From CALTSX01 sp051647685 (GTDB taxonomy: Bacteria; Chlamydiota; Chlamydiia; Chlamydiales; CALTSX01), in assembly GCA_051647685.1 (NCBI GenBank), contig JBOFEG010000036.1:1-19743 (forward strand): DNA of 19,743 nucleotides. The letters are read 5' to 3'. The translations under genes and the position numbers were made by a program. The notes beneath the pieces were generated by a model. It was given only the letters and a program-made list of their open reading frames with translations. It ran no database searches and was not told where the DNA came from. Below, in pieces: positions 16,867 to 19,743 of this stretch. Every line of letters starts with the position of its first letter. Position 1 is the first letter of the stretch.

Positions 16867-17259
16867 ATCATTTCTCCCCTGATCAAAAATCTTTTCCTTT
16901 ACAAACACGCAGTTATTGAAGAAATAGAGAGCCATCAAGCTTGGCATGGTCATATGTCAGGTTTAGCGGCTGAAAAACTGCTTAGAGGACAAAATAAACC
17001 CTACTTGTACTTGTTGCGTAGTGGAGAAAATGAAGGAGATTATTATGTAACATATCTACTTCCTGATCTGACTGTAAAACATCAACCATTTATTATTACA
17101 TCCACTAGTGAAGGATGGAACTGTCAAAATGGGGGTAATTTTGGTTCTCTGACTACAGCTTCTTTTGATGATATTCTACATCTCATTATGCACTGTGGCA
17201 AACTAGAACCTAAACCTCATACTTCTCTTTCGTGTATAAATGAAAGTAATAGAAAATAA
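16867..17259 (+). CDS. SH2-domain-like protein, start codon uncertain
   Basis: SH2 domains bind phosphotyrosine peptides and are mostly eukaryotic; Legionella effectors are the known bacterial examples. The frame opens right after the uvrC TAA and reads HQAWHGHMSGLAAEKLL, matching the SH2 opening (compare WFHPNITGVEAENLL of SHP2). Then comes YLYLLRSG for FLVR, with the phosphate-binding Arg at 17017 to 17019, EGDYYVTYL for strand C, TVKHQPFII for strand D with His at 17080 to 17082, and ASFDDILHLIMHC for the second helix. The helix A Arg is replaced by Gly, as in the SHP2 N-terminal SH2. The first ATG (16954) lies inside the domain and would remove its first strand. No Shine-Dalgarno is seen. 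It may start at ATT, ATC or CTG, or be a remnant. It overlaps the MATE gene by 20 bases. No signal peptide; type III secretion is only a guess. Confidence 0.68.
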   Translation: MISPLIKNLFLYKHAVIEEIESHQAWHGHMSGLAAEKLLRGQNKPYLYLLRSGENEGDYYVTYLLPDLTVKHQPFIITSTSEGWNCQNGGNFGSLTTASFDDILHLIMHCGKLEPKPHTSLSCINESNRK

Positions 17260-18583
17260 TCAAGAAACTCAAATAACGAATGGGGGAATTAGGGATTTTT
17301 TTGCTCTCTTCTTCCCCGCTCTCTTAATGTCCTTTTCTTGCTATTTCGCTATTTTTATAGAAAAAATCCTATTGGGTAGATTCTCCACAGAAGCTCTGCA
17401 AATAGCCGTTAGTACCAATTATGCTTGTATGATTTTCCAAGCTCCTTGCAAGTCTTTAGCTATGATGTCTCAAGTCTTTGTAGGACGATGGTACGGGGCA
17501 AATCAGCGACTCAAAATTGGATGGGGAATTTGGCAGTTTATCTGGTTTTCTCTTCTTTCTATGTTCGTTATGGTACCTTTAGGCATGTTGTACGGTAAGT
17601 TTTATTTCCATGGTACTCCTATCGAGCAATGTGGACTTCCCTATTTCTATTCACTACTTTTTATTAATTTTCTTTTCCCATTAGGCGTAACTTTATCTAG
17701 TTTTTATTTGGGACAGGGAAAGACTAAATTAATTTTGTTAGCAAGTTTTGTGTGCCAGACTATTAAAGTTGTATTGGCTTATTTGCTTATCTTTAATGGA
17801 TTCGGTTTAATGGGAGGTTTGATTAGTACTGCTATTTCACAAGGGGCATTCTGTATCTTTCTATTGAGTTGTTTCTTGCATAGTAAAAATAATGCGTTAT
17901 ACAAAACTCGTAATTGGAGTTTTAATCCTAAACTCTTTTGGCATTGTATCAAACCTGGATTCATGAGATCTATTTGCTGTATCTTAAACTTTGGGAGTTG
18001 GTCTGCTATTTCGTATGTAATGACGGCTAGAGGCGGTGATTGTTTGCTTTATCTATCCATAGGTGGAGCATTGTTTATCGTTCTTCCTTTCTTCTCTGAT
18101 GCAATTTGTATGTCTCAAACTACAATTGTCTCACAACTTATTGGAGCAAAAAAATATCTGTCTCTTAAGTCAGCCTTTAGGTCTGGGTTGATTCTTGTAA
18201 GCTTAATTATTGCTATAACTAGCATTCCCTTACTTGTGTATCCTATTGCAGTATTTCATTTCCTATTTCCGAAGATTGTTTTAGATCCTTCCATTGTCCG
18301 AACCCTTTTTCTTGGGGTATGGCTTTCATTCGTGTTTTTTGTTTCAGGCAGTGTACCAATTGGATACATACTAGCTTTCAAAGACATGAATTTCTCTGTA
18401 GGCATGGGTCTTTTTAATTGGATTAATGGATTTCTATTGATCTATGTCACAATACAGATACTGCAAGCACAGGCGATATCTTTTTGGTTTATTCTGAGTG
18501 TGATGCATCTGACAACAGCTATTCTGTATGGAATAAGAATGAGAAAAAATATCAGCTTAATTTCTATACAGCAACCAATCTAA
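17240..18583 (+). CDS. MATE-family multidrug/cation transporter
   Basis: The 447-residue protein has about 12 hydrophobic helices in two similar halves, the fold of MATE (MatE) exporters that drive drug or metabolite efflux with Na+ or H+. Recognisable features are the N-terminal FFPALLMSFSCYFAIFIEKILLGRFS, QVFVGRWYGANQ after helix 2, and the repeat counterpart ISQTTIV-like segment (MSQTTIVSQLIGAKKY, about residues 291 to 306). The length is typical for the family. The substrate cannot be told. The ATG overlaps the end of the SH2-like ORF by 20 bases and has no clear Shine-Dalgarno, so translation may be coupled to that ORF, which is mild evidence that the ORF is translated. It converges with the next gene, their stops overlapping by two bases. 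Confidence 0.88.
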   Translation: MKVIENNQETQITNGGIRDFFALFFPALLMSFSCYFAIFIEKILLGRFSTEALQIAVSTNYACMIFQAPCKSLAMMSQVFVGRWYGANQRLKIGWGIWQFIWFSLLSMFVMVPLGMLYGKFYFHGTPIEQCGLPYFYSLLFINFLFPLGVTLSSFYLGQGKTKLILLASFVCQTIKVVLAYLLIFNGFGLMGGLISTAISQGAFCIFLLSCFLHSKNNALYKTRNWSFNPKLFWHCIKPGFMRSICCILNFGSWSAISYVMTARGGDCLLYLSIGGALFIVLPFFSDAICMSQTTIVSQLIGAKKYLSLKSAFRSGLILVSLIIAITSIPLLVYPIAVFHFLFPKIVLDPSIVRTLFLGVWLSFVFFVSGSVPIGYILAFKDMNFSVGMGLFNWINGFLLIYVTIQILQAQAISFWFILSVMHLTTAILYGIRMRKNISLISIQQPI

Positions 18584-18900
18584 CTACCGCATTTTTGCGT
18601 TAATCGTGCTTCGATTGCTTTTTGTAGCAATTGTTTTACTTGCAGTTCAAAATCTCTATTCTTTTCTCTGTTAGGGAAGGAAAAGAACGGATATCTTACC
18701 TTTTTTTTAGTTTCTGGATGGGTAGATATTAAAGCAGGTAGTGATACAAACCAATAGTCTTTTCTTTTCTTAAAATAGACACCTTTGAGGTCTATATCGT
18801 AATCTTTTAATCGTATGTGTGCAGTTCCCAAGAATAGATCCTTCTCAAGATCCTTTTCGTAGAAATATATGTTGATGACTTCGATATTCATGAAATTCAT
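18580..18900 (-). CDS. Unrecognised 106-residue protein beside the partition genes
   Basis: A compact alpha/beta protein without signal peptide or membrane segment. It starts MNFMNIEVINIYFYEKD and has a central strand-rich part (GTAHIRLKDYDIDLKGVYFKK, residues 25 to 45, then DYWFVSLPAL) and a C-terminal helix rich in Lys and Glu. The strand order with a FVSLPAL strand and a terminal helix loosely recalls SpoVG-type proteins, but I would not name it. It is last in a minus-strand run after the ribbon-helix-helix gene and the parA fragment. A 102-base AT-rich spacer precedes it. The start may be Met1 or Met4. Confidence 0.6.
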   Translation of the reverse strand: MNFMNIEVINIYFYEKDLEKDLFLGTAHIRLKDYDIDLKGVYFKKRKDYWFVSLPALISTHPETKKKVRYPFFSFPNREKNRDFELQVKQLLQKAIEARLTQKCGS

Positions 18901-19002
18901 AAGTTAATAATAAAAATTTTAATTTTTTAGGCAAGTATGCTAGAACATTTATTAATTTTTGAACAATAAATACAAAATTTGGACAAAAAATTTAAATTTC
19001 TA

Positions 19003-19263
19003 TTAGTCCCTTATACATTTTTCAATATATTCTAAAATCAAAGAATTTCTGCTGAGAGTTCCAATTCGTTCTAATCTTTTCTCATCTAACTTTTCTAGAA
19101 GCCATCTGGGCATACGAAGAATCATTCGATGATCTGATTGATTTGAGTTGTTTGTGATTTCTTTTTTAGGTTGAGATCCTTTACCAATAAATTCTGCAAC
19201 TTTTCTTTCATCTATTTTAGGTTTTTCATCATTAGATTTGCTGGGTTTAAGTTTTACAGCCAT
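19003..19263 (-). CDS. Small ribbon-helix-helix-like DNA-binding protein
   Basis: The 86-residue product has a charged, Lys-rich N-terminal half (likely unstructured) and a C-terminal segment reading HRMILRMPRWLLEKLDEKRLERIGTL followed by SRNSLILEYIEKCI. A short strand with alternating residues, a helix beginning with PxxLxxxLD and a second helix with SRNSLI is the Arc/CopG ribbon-helix-helix pattern. Genes of this type following parA usually encode the centromere-binding partner (ParB-like) that represses its own operon. The gap to the parA fragment is 15 bases, so the two are cotranscribed. The family call is by pattern only. Confidence 0.65.
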   Translation of the reverse strand: MAVKLKPSKSNDEKPKIDERKVAEFIGKGSQPKKEITNNSNQSDHRMILRMPRWLLEKLDEKRLERIGTLSRNSLILEYIEKCIRD

Positions 19264-19278
19264 GTGAATGCTCCAATC

Positions 19279-19638
19279 TTATTTTTTGTTATATATGTGT
19301 TTGTATAGAGTTTGCATTTCCGTACACGCTTTTTTATCGAATGGTTTTAGTTCTGTTATACTCAGTCCTTCCGCAGTAGCGTTAGAAAACGCCTTACGAA
19401 TACCTACAACTACGGGAATTACTTTGATGCTAGCAAATTGCTTCAGGATTTTAATAGCCTCTTCATTGTCCTTTCCTGTGTGTCCTCCGCAATTGATAAA
19501 ACTATAAGTTTGCAAATTTGGATTCACCTGTTTTGCTTCCTCTACAAGTGTTTCAATTTGAGTTATAGTCCATAGATCAAAACTCTTGGGTTGAAAAGGC
19601 ACTATGAATTTATCGCTTATAGTTATTGCTTCAGGATT
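19279..19638 (-). pseudogene. ParA-like partition ATPase, C-terminal part only in frame
   Basis: ParA ATPases position plasmids, ICEs or chromosomes. The open frame (from 19638, or GTG 19602) begins NPEAITISDKFIVPFQPKSF, the typical stretch after the ParA Walker B region, where a short hydrophobic strand is followed by P.QP. It continues through QTYSFINCGG, a KVIPVVVGIRKAFSNATAEGLSI segment and ends KKACTEMQTLYKHIYNKK. The Walker A and B parts should lie upstream, but the frame closes at TAA 19639 to 19641, inside a 119-base duplicate of the gene's own middle. The normal gene is about 200 to 260 codons. Whether it is broken in the cell, or only in this assembly, cannot be decided here. Confidence 0.75.
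19437..19555. repeat. 119-base direct repeat, copy 1
   Basis: Identical base for base to 19625 to 19743, with an offset of 188. It lies inside the parA-like gene in its normal frame. Confidence 0.95.
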
Positions 19639-19743
19639 TTAATAGCCTCTTCATTGTCCTTTCCTGTGTGTCCTCCGCAATTGATAAAACTATAAGTTTG
19701 CAAATTTGGATTCACCTGTTTTGCTTCCTCTACAAGTGTTTCA
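19623..19743 (-). pseudogene. Duplicated fragment of the parA-like gene at the window edge
   Basis: Read in its own frame this repeats residues from ETLVEEAKQVNPNLQT through DNEEAIKILKQ of the parA-like gene, then meets TAA at 19623 to 19625. It is out of frame with the remaining parA portion downstream. It continues beyond the window edge. Confidence 0.7.
19625..19743. repeat. 119-base direct repeat, copy 2, ending at the last base
   Basis: Exact copy of 19437 to 19555. The 69 bases between the copies are unique. The repeat ends at the window end, so its true extent is unknown. Confidence 0.95.

Noticed and set aside
18580..19263. Homologues of chlamydial plasmid proteins pGP4 and pGP6 next to a pGP5-like ParA
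   Set aside because: The lengths (106 and 86 residues) and what I recall of those sequences do not match; only the ParA-like neighbour is comparable.

Overview
The window looks like a chromosomal segment of a low-GC member of the order Chlamydiales, probably one of the chlamydia-like families rather than Chlamydiaceae. The reason is gene order. The core block uvrC, mutS, dnaG, pgsA, ctc-type L25, pth, rpsF, rpsR, rplI, ispE follows, as I recall it, the C. trachomatis order CT791 to CT804, with other genes substituted in places. Assignment below order is inference. The odd length, an insertion sequence at the left edge and a direct repeat ending exactly on the last base suggest that this is a whole contig whose ends are repeat-limited.

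Left part (1 to 5180) is an accessory, decaying zone. It starts with a tnpB-only insertion sequence of the IS605 superfamily with a probable omega-RNA end. Next is a small exported protein of unknown function. Three tandem paralogues of an unrecognised 140-residue family follow: one is intact, one has lost its ATG to ACG, and one has an in-frame TGA. Next comes a dead AbiEi/AbiEii type IV toxin-antitoxin pair, with two frameshifts in the antitoxin and a nonsense codon plus C-terminal truncation in the toxin. It sits between two copies of a 45-base palindromic repeat. A frameshifted unknown gene closes the zone.

Middle part (5189 to 12268, minus strand) is housekeeping: dnaG, pgsA, an apparently gene-free 462-base gap, tRNA-Gln(UUG), prs, ctc/rplY, pth, rpsF, rpsR, rplI and ispE. 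Most of these are tightly packed or overlapping. They cover replication priming, phospholipid synthesis, PRPP supply, translation and the MEP isoprenoid route.

Right part (12468 to 18583, plus strand) diverges from dnaG. mutS and uvrC overlap and form a DNA-repair pair. Directly after the uvrC stop, in the same frame, is a short ORF that reads as an SH2 domain, the eukaryotic phosphotyrosine-binding fold, with a YLLR strand and a conserved His. It has no obvious start codon or ribosome-binding site, and it overlaps a MATE-family transporter gene. This SH2 ORF is the most unusual item in the window.

The right end (18580 to 19743, minus strand) looks like a plasmid- or ICE-type partition module: the C-terminal part of a ParA-like ATPase, a small ribbon-helix-helix-like protein and an unrecognised 106-residue protein. 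The parA reading frame is broken by a 119-base direct repeat that runs to the end of the window. It may be a real tandem duplication or an assembly chimera.
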